A DNA stretch of 64,000 nucleotides. It comes from Rhizobium sp. Root482 (lineage in GTDB: Bacteria; Pseudomonadota; Alphaproteobacteria; Rhizobiales; Rhizobiaceae). Shown in pieces: positions 25,943 to 35,578 of the stretch. Within the stretch, counting starts at the first letter, position 1. The number at the start of each line of letters is the position of its first letter. A program made the translations under genes and the position numbers. The notes under the pieces were generated by a model. The model searched no databases, was not told the DNA's origin, and saw only the letters and a list, made by a program, of their open reading frames with translations. Location: NCBI RefSeq assembly GCF_001426565.1, contig NZ_LMFA01000012.1:372861-436860 (forward strand), in the 5' to 3' direction.

Positions 25943-26542
25943 CTACTTGGCGGCTTCGTAGAGTTCCAGCACGTAATCCCAGTTGATCAGGCTGTCGACG
26001 AAGGCTTCGAGATATTTCGGGCGGGCATTGCGGTAGTCGATGTAATAGGAATGCTCCCAGACATCGACGCCGAGGATCGGGCTTGCGCCGTGCACCAGCG
26101 GATTTTCACCGTTCGGGGTCTTGGAGATTTCCAGCTTGCCGTTCTTGACCGAAAGCCAGGCCCAGCCGGAGCCGAACTGGCCGGCGCCGGCGGCGAGGAA
26201 ATCGGCGCGGAACTTGTCATAGCCGCCGAGATCGGACTTGACCGCAGCATCGAGCGCGCCCGGCAGCTGCTTGCCGCCGCCGCCCTTCTTCATCCATTTC
26301 CAGAAATGAAGATGGTTGTAGTGCTGGCCGGCATTGTTGAACAGCGGCTGGTTGGTGCCGTAGGACTTCTTGACGATCTCCTCGAGCGACAGATCCGCAA
26401 GACCGGCTTCCTCGGCAAGCTTGTTGCCATTGGTGACATAGGCAAGATGATGCTTGTCATGGTGATATTCGAGCGTTTCGCGCGACATATAGGGGGCGAG
26501 CGCATCATAGTCGTAAGGCAGGTTCGGCAATTCGAAAGCCAT
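25943..26542 (-). CDS. sodB: superoxide dismutase, Fe/Mn type
   Basis: This cytosolic enzyme dismutates superoxide. The 199-residue protein has all four metal-ligand contexts: His in YHHDKHHLAYV, His in NHLHFWKWM, and Asp and His in LGVDVWEHSYYIDY. The segment GGYDKFRADFLAAGAGQFGS and the overall length are typical of Fe-type SodB in Rhizobiaceae, though metal choice cannot be fixed from sequence. AAGGAG precedes the ATG; a longer frame starting at 26593 is not needed. A palindrome lies about 35 bases upstream. Confidence 0.96.
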   Translation of the reverse strand: MAFELPNLPYDYDALAPYMSRETLEYHHDKHHLAYVTNGNKLAEEAGLADLSLEEIVKKSYGTNQPLFNNAGQHYNHLHFWKWMKKGGGGKQLPGALDAAVKSDLGGYDKFRADFLAAGAGQFGSGWAWLSVKNGKLEISKTPNGENPLVHGASPILGVDVWEHSYYIDYRNARPKYLEAFVDSLINWDYVLELYEAAK

Positions 26543-26572
26543 GGTCGGTCTCCTTTTTGAGTGGGCGGGATC

Positions 26573-26594
26573 CATGAATACGGGTGGATTCATG
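26573..26594. promoter_or_regulatory. inverted repeat upstream of sodB
   Basis: CATGAAT-ACGGGTGG-ATTCATG is a perfect 7-bp inverted repeat with an eight-base spacer, 31-52 bases before the sodB ATG. It is a candidate operator; the regulator is unknown. Confidence 0.4.
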
Positions 26595-26791
26595 ACGGAA
26601 AACGGTGATCGGGAACATAGGCACCGGCAGGCTCGCAGGCAACCGCCACCCTACCAAATTTCGCCACAGGTCTGGAAAATAGTTTCAGTTCCCCTGATCC
26701 TCAAAGGACGACAAATGGCCATGATGTCCGGGCAGGCTCTGGCGCTGACGACGCCTGCCGCGGATCGTCGAACAGTGACAAGGAAAACCGG

Positions 26792-27118
26792 ATGCCGTCT
26801 TTCAACCGAACCGCCCTCGCCGCCTTTGCAATGGCCAGCCTGATGCCGGTGCTGGCGCTTGCCTCTTCCGACGATGCCTGGGAGGAGATGCGCGCCGACA
26901 TGACGAAGAAATGCCTGGCGGCGGCGGCCGACAGTATCGAGGCGCCGCGCGCGGTGGTCGATCCCTTCGGCGCGCAGACCTATGGCCTGGCGCTTATCAT
27001 CGGTCAGCCGAAGGGCGCGGAGAGCACCGTCACCCATATCTGCGTCTACGACAAACGGGCAAAGACGGTGGAGCTTGGCGGCGAACTGACGGAAGAGATG
27101 ATCAAGGGCGGCGAATGA
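26792..27118 (+). CDS. exported hypothetical protein
   Basis: This 108-residue protein has an N-terminal signal (FNRTALAAFAMASLMPVLALA) and a short mature domain (WEEMRADMTKKCLAAAADS ... THICVYDKRAKTVELGGELT). Two cysteines (KKC, HIC) could form a disulfide. I do not recognise the family. AAGGAAAACC precedes the ATG. It is divergent from sodB and convergent with the aminotransferase-like gene. Confidence 0.7.
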   Translation: MPSFNRTALAAFAMASLMPVLALASSDDAWEEMRADMTKKCLAAAADSIEAPRAVVDPFGAQTYGLALIIGQPKGAESTVTHICVYDKRAKTVELGGELTEEMIKGGE

Positions 27119-27163
27119 GCGGTCGGCTCGATGCCCTTCCGCCACCCTCTCTTTCCGGAGAGA

Positions 27164-28051
27164 CTACAGGTCCGAGCCCGAGGAGTGCGCCCAGTCCATG
27201 TAGAGGTCCTTGGCCTTGGCTGCGATCGGGCCGGGTTGCAGGTCGCGGTCCTCGAGCCTGGTGACCGGGACGACCTTGGAATAATTGCCCGAGGTGAAGA
27301 TCTCGTCGGCGCCCTGGAAATCGGACAGTGTCAGGCTGGTCTCGACCACGTCGAAACCGGCGCTGCGCAGGAGCGCGATGACGCGACTGCGGGTGATGCC
27401 GGCAAGGAAGGTGCGGTTGGCCGCCGGGGTGAAGACGACGCCGTCCTTGACCATGAAGACATTGGAGGAGCCGGTTTCGGCGATATTGCCGAGCATGTCG
27501 CGCACCAGCGCATTGGAGAAGCCCCGCTTGCGCGCCTCGATCAGGATGCGGCCGTTGTTGGGATAGAGGCAGCCGGCCTTGGCGTCGGTCGGCATGCATT
27601 CGATCGTCGGGCGGCGGAAGGGGGAAACGGTAAGGGACTGGCCACCTGGCCCCTCGCCCATGGGGGCCTCGAACAGGCAGAGCGCGAACCGGGTCGAATC
27701 GGGATCGACGGCGACGACGCTGCCGGGCATGCCATGCTCGCCCCAGTACATCGGCTTGATATAGATCGCCGTCTTGCCATCGAACTTCTTGACGCCTTCC
27801 CAGGCAAGGCCGGCAATATCCTGCGCCGTCACCACCGGCTTCAGGCCGAGCGCCAGCGCCGAACGGTTGACGCGCTCGCAGTGCGGGTCGAGATCCGGGG
27901 CAATGCCATCGAACCAGCGGGCGCCGTCGAACACGGTGGAGCCGAGCCACATGGCATGCGATGTCGGGCCGATCAGCGGTGGATTGCCGGCAAGCCATTC
28001 GCCCTCGACATAGGTGAAGGTGGTGGTGCGCGGGGATGTATCGACGGCCAT
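27164..28051 (-). CDS. class IV aminotransferase, branched-chain aminotransferase-like
   Basis: This is a 295-residue PLP enzyme of the IlvE/D-amino-acid transaminase fold. Visible are FTYVEGEWLAGNPPLIGP at the N-terminus, TSHAMWLGSTVFDGARWFDG, the PLP-lysine segment TAIYIKPMYWGEHG, and the glutamate/cofactor region NIAETGSSNVFMVKDGVVFTP with FLAGITRSRVIALL. It likely transfers amino groups to branched-chain 2-oxo acids, but class IV members also include lyases and D-enzymes. AAGGAG lies before the ATG; longer frames run through repeat A4. Confidence 0.88.
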   Translation of the reverse strand: MAVDTSPRTTTFTYVEGEWLAGNPPLIGPTSHAMWLGSTVFDGARWFDGIAPDLDPHCERVNRSALALGLKPVVTAQDIAGLAWEGVKKFDGKTAIYIKPMYWGEHGMPGSVVAVDPDSTRFALCLFEAPMGEGPGGQSLTVSPFRRPTIECMPTDAKAGCLYPNNGRILIEARKRGFSNALVRDMLGNIAETGSSNVFMVKDGVVFTPAANRTFLAGITRSRVIALLRSAGFDVVETSLTLSDFQGADEIFTSGNYSKVVPVTRLEDRDLQPGPIAAKAKDLYMDWAHSSGSDL

Positions 28052-28157
28052 GACAGTCTCCTTTTCTTCGTCTCCTCCTGCATAGCCTGAAATTCGAAAA
28101 CAGGGACAGATGGATGCATGAAAAAAAGTCATGGTGGGGGGGTCGAATTTGCGGAAA

Positions 28158-28308
28158 CTTACCCCCCTCTGTCCCTCCGGGACATCTCCCCCACAAGGGG
28201 GAGATTGGCCGAGACTATTGTACTTCCCTGACGTGCGACAACGAGGGAAAAGAACGATCTCCCCCCTTGAGGGGGAGATGTCACGAAGTGACAGAGGGGG
28301 GTGAAGCC
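28158..28308. repeat. palindromic repeat family A, copy 4
   Basis: Complete unit: left end TTACCCCCCTCTGTCCC-TCC-GGGAC with ATCTCCCCCACAAGGGGGAGAT; right end ATCTCCCCCCTTGAGGGGGAGAT, stem GTCAC-GAA-GTGAC, CAGAGGGGGGTGAA. It lies between two divergent promoters. Confidence 0.88.
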
Positions 28309-28349
28309 GCCTATGCTGCAGCCGCCTGACGCGAACAAAGGACCGCCCG

Positions 28350-29390
<1,041 letters not shown>

Positions 29391-29562
29391 ATGAGGGAAC
29401 CGCGACGAAACCCCTCTCCAGAAGGGATGGGGTCTTTAGATCCAGGAATCATCAGGCGATCGCATAACAGAATGTTGCTGCGATGAAGTTTGCTGATAGG
29501 AAAGTGGAGAGCGTTTCGCCTGCGGACGAATGCTTTCGCTTTTAGCGTGACGGGAGGGTTTT

Positions 29563-30213
29563 ATGTCTTATGCGGCCTATGTCTTCGATGCCTATGGCAC
29601 GCTGTTCGACGTGCATGCGGCGGTGCGCCGGCATGCCGGGGCCATCGGTCCGGACGGGCAGGCCTTTTCCGATCACTGGCGCGCCAAGCAGCTCGAATAT
29701 TCCTGGATCCGGACGCTGATGGGCGCCTACACGGATTTCTGGACCCTGACCGAGCAGGCGCTCGACCACGCCTTCGCCCGGTTTCCTTCCGCCGACCCCG
29801 CGGTCAAGGCCGACCTGCTTGAGGCCTATTGGCATCTCGACTGCTACCCGGAAGTGCCGGGCGTGCTGAAAAACCTGAAGGAGCGCGGCGCCCGCATCGC
29901 CATCCTGTCCAACGGCACGCCCGACATGCTGCAATCGGCCGTCAAGAAGGCAGGGCTCGATCTCGTCATCGACGATATATTCTCGGTCGATGCGGTTGGC
30001 GCCTTCAAGACGGCGCCTGCCGTCTATGACATGGTGACGACCCGCTACCGGCTCTATCCCGATGCCGTCTCCTTCCAGTCGTCCAACCGCTGGGACGTCG
30101 CCGGCGCCACCAAATTCGGTTTTCGCACCGTCTGGGTCAATCGCGGCAACATGCCCGACGAATACCGGGATTTCGGCCCGTCGCTGATCCTGCCCTCGCT
30201 CGAAAGCCTCTGA
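29563..30213 (+). CDS. haloacid dehalogenase, type II (HAD superfamily)
   Basis: This 216-residue enzyme would hydrolyse L-2-haloacids to hydroxyacids. Type II marks are the nucleophile Asp9 in VFDAYGTLFD, Arg in HWRAKQLEYSW, Ser-Asn in AILSNGTPDML, Lys in AFKTAPAVYD, and FQSSNRWDVAGATKFGF with the Ser/Asn/Asp acid cluster. The conservation of SSNxxD favours a true dehalogenase over a general HAD phosphatase. GGGAGGG precedes the ATG. Confidence 0.93.
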   Translation: MSYAAYVFDAYGTLFDVHAAVRRHAGAIGPDGQAFSDHWRAKQLEYSWIRTLMGAYTDFWTLTEQALDHAFARFPSADPAVKADLLEAYWHLDCYPEVPGVLKNLKERGARIAILSNGTPDMLQSAVKKAGLDLVIDDIFSVDAVGAFKTAPAVYDMVTTRYRLYPDAVSFQSSNRWDVAGATKFGFRTVWVNRGNMPDEYRDFGPSLILPSLESL

Positions 30214-30240
30214 CGCCGAACGAGCACTGGCGGGACGCGA

Positions 30241-30963
30241 TCACGCAGATGGCAAGGCAGAGGGCGCATTCAGGCCATGGATCGTCCGGATCTCGGCGGC
30301 AACCAGGTGCTGGAGGCGCCAGAGATTGCGGTCGCGAATGCCGAATTCCTCCAGATGCGTGACGGTATTGTAGAGATATTCGGCGCAGGAGCCGAGATGG
30401 CCGCAGGCGCGCGCCAGGACCTGGGCGACATCCTCCAGCGGCCGGCGCGACAGGATGCGCTCCCCGGTTCCCCCTACCCAGAAGCCCAGCGCCTTTAGCG
30501 GACCGCCTTCGGTTTTCACCGGCAGCCAGCGGATCGAATCGACATTCTCGATAAAGCTTACCTCGCGCCGGAGCATGCGCTCGATCTGGGCGACACGATC
30601 GGCCGGCGGCAGGCGATAGACGACGCCGTCGCAGCGGCCGCCGCGCGCCAGCGCCATCATCAGCCCCGGCTGCTCGCGCGATGCGCGCCAGCGGTTGATG
30701 GAGAGGCAGAAGGACCGGTGCCAGCCGAATGCGGTCGCCCGCCGGTTGTCGATCGCCTGAAATTCCGGCTTCCAGATCAGCGAGCCATAGGCGAAGACCC
30801 AGAGCGGCGCGTCGGGATTTTCCCGGTCCAGCCGTTCGGCCAGCGCCCGGTAGCCATCATCACCGATCGGCGTCCAGCGGCTGTCCGGTCCGGGGTCGGC
30901 GATATCGCTGTGGCAGAGCGCCACGAGATCGGAGGTGAGCGACATGGTCTTCTGCTTGGACAT
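30241..30963 (-). CDS. gamma-glutamylcyclotransferase, ChaC type
   Basis: This 240-residue enzyme is expected to release 5-oxoproline from glutathione. The substrate loop WVFAYGSLIWKPEF is near residue 55 and SINRWRASREQPGLMMALA follows; the glutamate in RREVSFIENVDSI-type context is a candidate general base. The start at MSKQKTMSL is tentative; the Met six codons later is also possible, as neither has a strong ribosome-binding site. It links to the three GST genes through glutathione turnover. Confidence 0.88.
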   Translation of the reverse strand: MSKQKTMSLTSDLVALCHSDIADPGPDSRWTPIGDDGYRALAERLDRENPDAPLWVFAYGSLIWKPEFQAIDNRRATAFGWHRSFCLSINRWRASREQPGLMMALARGGRCDGVVYRLPPADRVAQIERMLRREVSFIENVDSIRWLPVKTEGGPLKALGFWVGGTGERILSRRPLEDVAQVLARACGHLGSCAEYLYNTVTHLEEFGIRDRNLWRLQHLVAAEIRTIHGLNAPSALPSA

Positions 30964-31162
30964 TGCCGGCAAGGGTTCCCGCGGATTGCAAATCATTCGA
31001 CGATCCTTGGCAAAGCGGGCCGGCCAGTCAAGAGACGGGCGTTGCAAATATCCCCCAAAATTGGACGCGCCGGCGGATCCGAATTTCAGCTATCTCTCAT
31101 ATCGTCCGTTCCCGTCGGCGCCGCGACGGGGCCATCCGCTCTCTCTGTCCAAGGGGATTTCC

Positions 31163-31654
31163 ATGAAGACCATCTTCGCCGCCGCCCTCTTCGCCCTGTC
31201 GCTGCCGGCCATCTCGGATGCCGCGACGCTGGAGTTTCCGAGCGACGACCCGATCGCCTCGATCACCATTCCCGACGATTGGGAGCCGACGGAAACGGAT
31301 GCCGGCGTCAATGCCAATTCCGCCGACGACGCCATCTATATTTCCATCGACGTCGCTGACGAGGAAACCTCCGACGACGTGGTGAGCGACGCGGTCACCT
31401 TCCTGCAGAAGAGCGGCGTCAAGGTCGATACCGCCACCCAGAAGGAATCGACCGAGACACTGAACGGCATGGAGATGACCAATCTCGACTGGTCGGGCAC
31501 CGACGACGACGGCGATGTCAGCATCGGGCTTTCCTTCGTCTCGCCCAAGCCGGGCAAGCTGCTGGTCATCACCTATTGGGGCACCAAGGGCATGCAGGAA
31601 CAGCACGGGCCCGAACTGCAGTCGATCATCACCTCGCTGAAGCCGGCCGAATAA
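31163..31654 (+). CDS. exported hypothetical protein, DcrB/PsbP-like length and look
   Basis: This 163-residue protein has a signal peptide (TIFAAALFALSLPAISDAA) and an acidic mature part with SITIPDDWEPTETDAGV at the start and FVSPKPGKLLVITYWGTKGM late. The pattern of a beta-rich domain beginning with an F-x-x-P-DW phrase recalls DUF1795/PsbP-like periplasmic proteins, a weak resemblance. AAGGGG precedes the ATG. Function unknown. Confidence 0.75.
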   Translation: MKTIFAAALFALSLPAISDAATLEFPSDDPIASITIPDDWEPTETDAGVNANSADDAIYISIDVADEETSDDVVSDAVTFLQKSGVKVDTATQKESTETLNGMEMTNLDWSGTDDDGDVSIGLSFVSPKPGKLLVITYWGTKGMQEQHGPELQSIITSLKPAE

Positions 31655-31732
31655 CACGGCGGCACACTCACCCGTCAGCGCGGTCTTGCGATGGGCCGCA
31701 CGAACCGAGGTAAGGCTCCGGCCGCTTCGAGG

Positions 31733-31930
31733 TTATTGGCAAATGCTCGATGCCTTGTCGGACGAGAGCGAGCTTCTAATCTCCGTCATCCTCGCCCTTG
31801 AGGTGGGGATCCAGCGACCCGACGTCCGTGGGGTCAAAAGACTCCTTCGCCCAAAGACTTGGGCGGCTGGATTCCTGTGACAAGCACAGGAATGACGGAG
31901 AATTGGAGTGTCGCTTGCCAAGCCGCATGA
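31733..31930. repeat. palindromic repeat family C, copy 2
   Basis: Inner bounds CCGTCAT (31793) and ATGACGG (31898), with GGGATCCAGCGACCCGAC and AAAGACTTGGGCGGC inside. Outer TTGGCAA on the left and TTGCCAA on the right form a second inverted pair. The rest of the 390-base gap between the neighbouring genes shows nothing else. Confidence 0.8.
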
Positions 31931-32042
31931 CCTTTGGACAAATGAAGCCTGGCCTTGTCAGCCCGAAACCGCCGAAGCGGGGCTCCTGCGGTTCGGGATG
32001 GCCTGCTAGCGCGCCAGCGCTGAGGTCACAGGGTTTCCCGGC

Positions 32043-32438
32043 TCAGATGAACTGGCTGAGGCCCGGGACCGAGGCGACGACTTCGTCGACCGTTTCCTCG
32101 CCGGCCTTTTCCTTGGCATAGCCGATGGTTTCCTTGGCAAGCGCGGTGATTTCGCCCATGCCGAGGCCCTGGCTCATCAGTTGCTGGCCAAGCGCCATGA
32201 CGCCGCCGCCGGCGCCGACTGCGCTGAGCAGACCGCCGAGCAGGCCACCACCGCTTGCACCCTCGCCGTTGAACTTCGCCACCATTTCGGACGCGCCGGG
32301 AATGGCCTCGATCATCCGGGCGACCGGGCCTTCGGCGGCTTCGCGCTGCAGGAAGCCGAGCATCATGCCGATGGCCTTTTCAGCCGTGGCCGGATCGATG
32401 CCGACATTTTCGGCAACGCGGGTGACCAGTTCATTCAT
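32043..32438 (-). CDS. DUF2267-like small Gly-rich protein
   Basis: This 131-residue protein has an N-terminal helical region (NELVTRVAENVGIDPATAEK, then MLGFLQREAAEGPVARMIEA) resembling DUF2267, a central glycine-rich stretch (GGGLLGGLLSAVGAGGG), and a charged C-terminal helix. It has no signal peptide. GAGGAG lies upstream of a GTG-ATG pair; the ATG is taken. Function unknown. Confidence 0.7.
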   Translation of the reverse strand: MNELVTRVAENVGIDPATAEKAIGMMLGFLQREAAEGPVARMIEAIPGASEMVAKFNGEGASGGGLLGGLLSAVGAGGGVMALGQQLMSQGLGMGEITALAKETIGYAKEKAGEETVDEVVASVPGLSQFI

Positions 32439-32721
32439 CACAAATTCTCCTCGTATTTTGACGTGAACGTCAAGGTAAAATATCCAGGATGGAAACTCAA
32501 GCGCGGCGGAACGGGATATCCACGGCGGCAGGCCTCCATCGTTTCACGGGCCGCCGCCAATTACAATGCGCGGGTGTCGCGGTTCCGGCTGTCCGTGCAG
32601 CGCAATCCCGCTGTTGCCGGTTGCATCCGCTCCTCCTATAACAGCCTTGTGAAACAATGCGATGAGGCAGAGGCGGGGCGCTGATCAAGGCGTCTCGTCG
32701 GTGAAACGGAGACAGGCCGAC

Positions 32722-34269
32722 ATGATCGAGGACGGGAAACTCTATATCGGCGCCAGCCGCAAGCCGGACGACACGATCAACGGCCCGGAATATCTGGAGC
32801 TGAAATTCGGCAACCGCCACGGGCTCGTCACCGGCGCCACCGGCACGGGCAAGACGATCACGCTGCAGATTCTCGCCGAGGGCTTTTCCAACGCCGGCGT
32901 GCCGGTGTTCTGTGCCGATGTGAAGGGCGATCTTTCCGGCATCGGCGCAATCGGCGAAGCCAAGGATTTTCTCCTCAAACGCGCCGAACTGATCGGTCTC
33001 GACCCCTATGAGTTCCAGGAGTTCCCGGTGATCTTCTGGGATCTCTACGGCGAAAAGGGCCACCGGGTGCGCACCACGCTGTCGGAAATGGGGCCGCTTC
33101 TGCTGTCGCGGCTGATGAACGCCACCGATGCGCAGGAAGGCGTCATCAACATCGCCTTCAAGATCGCCGACGAGGGCGGCCTGCCGCTGCTGGACCTCAA
33201 GGATTTCCAGGCGATGCTCACCTATATGGGCGAGAACGCCTCGGCACTTTCCAATACCTACGGTTTTATCTCGAAGGCCTCGGTCGGCTCGATCCAGCGC
33301 GAATTGCTGATCCTCGAACAGCAGGGCGCCGAAAATTTCTTCGGCGAGCCGGCGCTGAAGATCACCGACATCATGCGCACCACCCGCGACGGCCGCGGCG
33401 CCATTTCGGTGCTGGCCGCCGACAAGCTGATGATGAATCCGCGCCTTTATGCCACCTTCCTGCTGTGGCTTCTCTCGGAGCTGTTCGAGGAACTGCCCGA
33501 AGTCGGCGATCCTGATAAACCGAAGCTGGTGTTCTTCTTCGACGAGGCGCATCTGCTCTTCAACGATGCGCCGAAGGTGCTGGTCGAGCGCGTCGAGCAG
33601 GTGGTGCGGCTGATCCGCTCCAAGGGGGTCGGCGTCTATTTCGTCACCCAGAACCCGCTCGACGTGCCGGAAACGGTTCTCGCCCAGCTCGGCAACCGGG
33701 TGCAGCATGCGCTGCGCGCCTATACGCCGCGCGAACAGAAGGCCGTGAAGACCGCCGCCGACACCTTCCGCCCCAATCCGGATTTCGACTGCGCCACCGT
33801 GATCACCAATCTGGGCACCGGCGAGGCGCTGGTCTCGACGCTCGAAGGCAAGGGCGCGCCCTCCATGGTCGAGCGCACGCTGATCCGCCCGCCCTCCTCG
33901 CGGGTCGGCCCCCTGAGCGAGGCCGAACGCGCCGAAGTGATGAAGATCAGCCCGGTTGCCGGCCTCTACGACGAGGATTTCGACCGGGAATCGGCCTATG
34001 AGATTCTGGCCAAGCGCGCCGCAAAGGCAACCGAACAGGCCGAGGAAAGCCGGCAGGCCGAAGAGGAACCCTCCACCACCGGCAATAGCCGCTGGACCCT
34101 GCCCGGCTTCGGCGACGATGCGGAAACGAAGCCCGCCAAGCCCAAGGGCCGCTCCGGCTACCAGCGCGAGAGCATCGCCGAAGCCGCGATGAAATCCGTC
34201 GCCCGCACCGTCGCCTCCTCGCTCGGCCGGGCACTGGTGCGCGGAATTTTGGGAAGCCTGAAGCGGTAG
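32722..34269 (+). CDS. HerA-like ATPase, DUF853 family
   Basis: This is a 515-residue P-loop protein. Walker A is GLVTGATGTGKT near residue 40 and the Walker B region is KLVFFFDEAHLLFNDAPK near residue 275. RSKGVGVYFVTQNPLDVP is the sensor segment, and RAYTPREQKAVKTAADTFR is family-typical. The C-terminal 70 residues are charged and low in complexity. DUF853 proteins are related to HerA translocases; whether it moves DNA or has another role is unknown. No NurA partner adjoins it. Confidence 0.92.
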   Translation: MIEDGKLYIGASRKPDDTINGPEYLELKFGNRHGLVTGATGTGKTITLQILAEGFSNAGVPVFCADVKGDLSGIGAIGEAKDFLLKRAELIGLDPYEFQEFPVIFWDLYGEKGHRVRTTLSEMGPLLLSRLMNATDAQEGVINIAFKIADEGGLPLLDLKDFQAMLTYMGENASALSNTYGFISKASVGSIQRELLILEQQGAENFFGEPALKITDIMRTTRDGRGAISVLAADKLMMNPRLYATFLLWLLSELFEELPEVGDPDKPKLVFFFDEAHLLFNDAPKVLVERVEQVVRLIRSKGVGVYFVTQNPLDVPETVLAQLGNRVQHALRAYTPREQKAVKTAADTFRPNPDFDCATVITNLGTGEALVSTLEGKGAPSMVERTLIRPPSSRVGPLSEAERAEVMKISPVAGLYDEDFDRESAYEILAKRAAKATEQAEESRQAEEEPSTTGNSRWTLPGFGDDAETKPAKPKGRSGYQRESIAEAAMKSVARTVASSLGRALVRGILGSLKR

Positions 34270-34358
34270 GGACGCAAGGCCGCGAGCGGAAAGCGAGATC
34301 AGGCCCGGAAGAGTGCCGGTCCGGAAGCGGCCATTTGCGCCTTCTCTCTCAGGCGCTG

Positions 34359-34415
34359 AAAAAATTGCGCGCCAAAAAATGCGCACCAAAAAAATGTACG
34401 CCAAAAAATGCACGG
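34359..34415 (+). repeat. 14-15 bp A-rich tandem repeat before the YCII gene
   Basis: Four units of A6-7-T-GYRC-RCC type (for example AAAAAATGCGCACC) sit about 80 bases before the next ATG. In one frame they would read KKxxAPKK-like repeats, but no convincing start exists there. The A-tracts stand out in GC-rich surroundings. Confidence 0.75.
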
Positions 34416-34493
34416 CTGTGTCGGTTTCCACCAGTCTCGCCCGTCCTCAGGATGCCCGGCGATGAAGCCGGCCTTCAAACAGGGAGACGGACG

Positions 34494-34874
34494 ATGCGTG
34501 TGATGGTTCTCGTGAAGGCAACGGAAGACAGCGAAAAGGGCTTTTTCCCGACGCCCGAGACGATGGAAATGATGGAGGCGATGGGAAGGTTCAACGACGA
34601 ACTCCAGAAGGCCGGCATCCTGCTTGACGGTGATGGCCTCAAGCCCTCCTCGGCCGGCAAGCGCGTGGCCTTTGACGGCCTTGGCCGCACCGTCATCGAC
34701 GGGCCCTTCACCGAAACCCGCGAACTGGTTGCCGGCTTCTGGCTCTGGCAGGTCAAGGACATGGATGAGGCGATCGCCTGGGTCAAACGCTGCCCCAACC
34801 CCATGCCCGGCCCCAGCGAAATCGAAATCCGGCCGCTTTATGAATTGGCGGATCTGGGGCTGGGGGACGGCTGA
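34494..34874 (+). CDS. YCII-related (DGPF) domain protein
   Basis: This is a 126-residue protein of the DGPF/YCII group, a ferredoxin-like fold found near sigma factors and in stand-alone form. Markers are MRVMVLVKATEDSEKGFFP at the start, VIDGPFTETRELVAGFWLWQ (the DGPF motif) and EAIAWVKRCPNP. Function is not established for the family. AGGGAG precedes the ATG, and a longer upstream frame through the A-rich repeat is rejected. Confidence 0.9.
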   Translation: MRVMVLVKATEDSEKGFFPTPETMEMMEAMGRFNDELQKAGILLDGDGLKPSSAGKRVAFDGLGRTVIDGPFTETRELVAGFWLWQVKDMDEAIAWVKRCPNPMPGPSEIEIRPLYELADLGLGDG

Positions 34875-35006
34875 GGGTTTGGGGTGCAAAGCTCGCGGCG
34901 GTGGCTTGGAGCGATTTCTCGGATGATGGGCCGGCTGCGCCGAAGATGGTGAGTGCTTCCGCTTTGGGGCAATTGCGGTCATTGCGCTCTTATGGCATTG
35001 CCCGCA

Positions 35007-35531
35007 TCACATTCGGTAATGGAGCCGCACGCAGCCCTTGTCGAGCGCCGTTGCGCTTATCAGCGTAGGGCTTGCGCGAAAGCCAGTAAGTGGAAAGAGC
35101 GGCAGCCCACTGCCGAGTATTTCCGGAATGACATAGATTTCGATTTCGTCAATTGCGCCGCGTTCCATGAACGCCATTTGCAGCTTCCCGCCTCCCAGCA
35201 TCCAGACGTCTCCATCATCAAGGGCACGTAGTTCCGCAACCAGTGAATCCAGATCGCCGCAAACTTTGAGCGGCCCCTTCGGAGCGTCGATCGGACGGGA
35301 GGTGACGACAATGACCCGCTGATCGCCATAGGGCCACGGGGATTGCTCCTTAGCCATGAAGTCATAGGTGCCGCGGCCCATGACCACGGTGCGGATGTGC
35401 TTGAGAAAGTGCCGATAATCGTGTTCTCCCAGGTCCATGTCATCATAACCGTAGAGCCAGTCAAGAGAGCCTTCTCCCGAAACGATGAGTCCATCCAGGC
35501 TCGCTGCGATATATCCCAGAATTCTTGCCAT
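35007..35531 (-). CDS. dihydrofolate reductase-like / RibD C-terminal domain protein
   Basis: This is a 174-residue single-domain reductase-fold protein of the YyaP type. ARILGYIAASLDGLIVSGEG starts the fold; TVVMGRGTYDFM and DVWMLGGGKLQMAFMERGAI carry the NADPH-site glycines; EIYVIPEILGSGLPLFP is typical. The substrate is unknown. AAGGAG lies seven bases before the ATG. It is divergent from a TetR regulator across a strong palindrome. Codon use here and in the TetR gene is less GC-rich than in the surroundings. Confidence 0.9.
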   Translation of the reverse strand: MARILGYIAASLDGLIVSGEGSLDWLYGYDDMDLGEHDYRHFLKHIRTVVMGRGTYDFMAKEQSPWPYGDQRVIVVTSRPIDAPKGPLKVCGDLDSLVAELRALDDGDVWMLGGGKLQMAFMERGAIDEIEIYVIPEILGSGLPLFPLTGFRASPTLISATALDKGCVRLHYRM

Positions 35532-35547
35532 CAAAGACACTCCTTGA

Positions 35548-35573
35548 TTTATAAACGAATGAATGTTTATAAA
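35548..35573. promoter_or_regulatory. palindromic operator between reductase and TetR genes
   Basis: TTTATAAAC-GAATGAAT-GTTTATAAA is a perfect 9-bp inverted repeat with an eight-base spacer. It lies 17 bases before the reductase ATG and ends six bases before the TetR ATG. It is the obvious binding site for that TetR protein and would block both genes. Confidence 0.75.
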
Positions 35574-35578
35574 CATAC

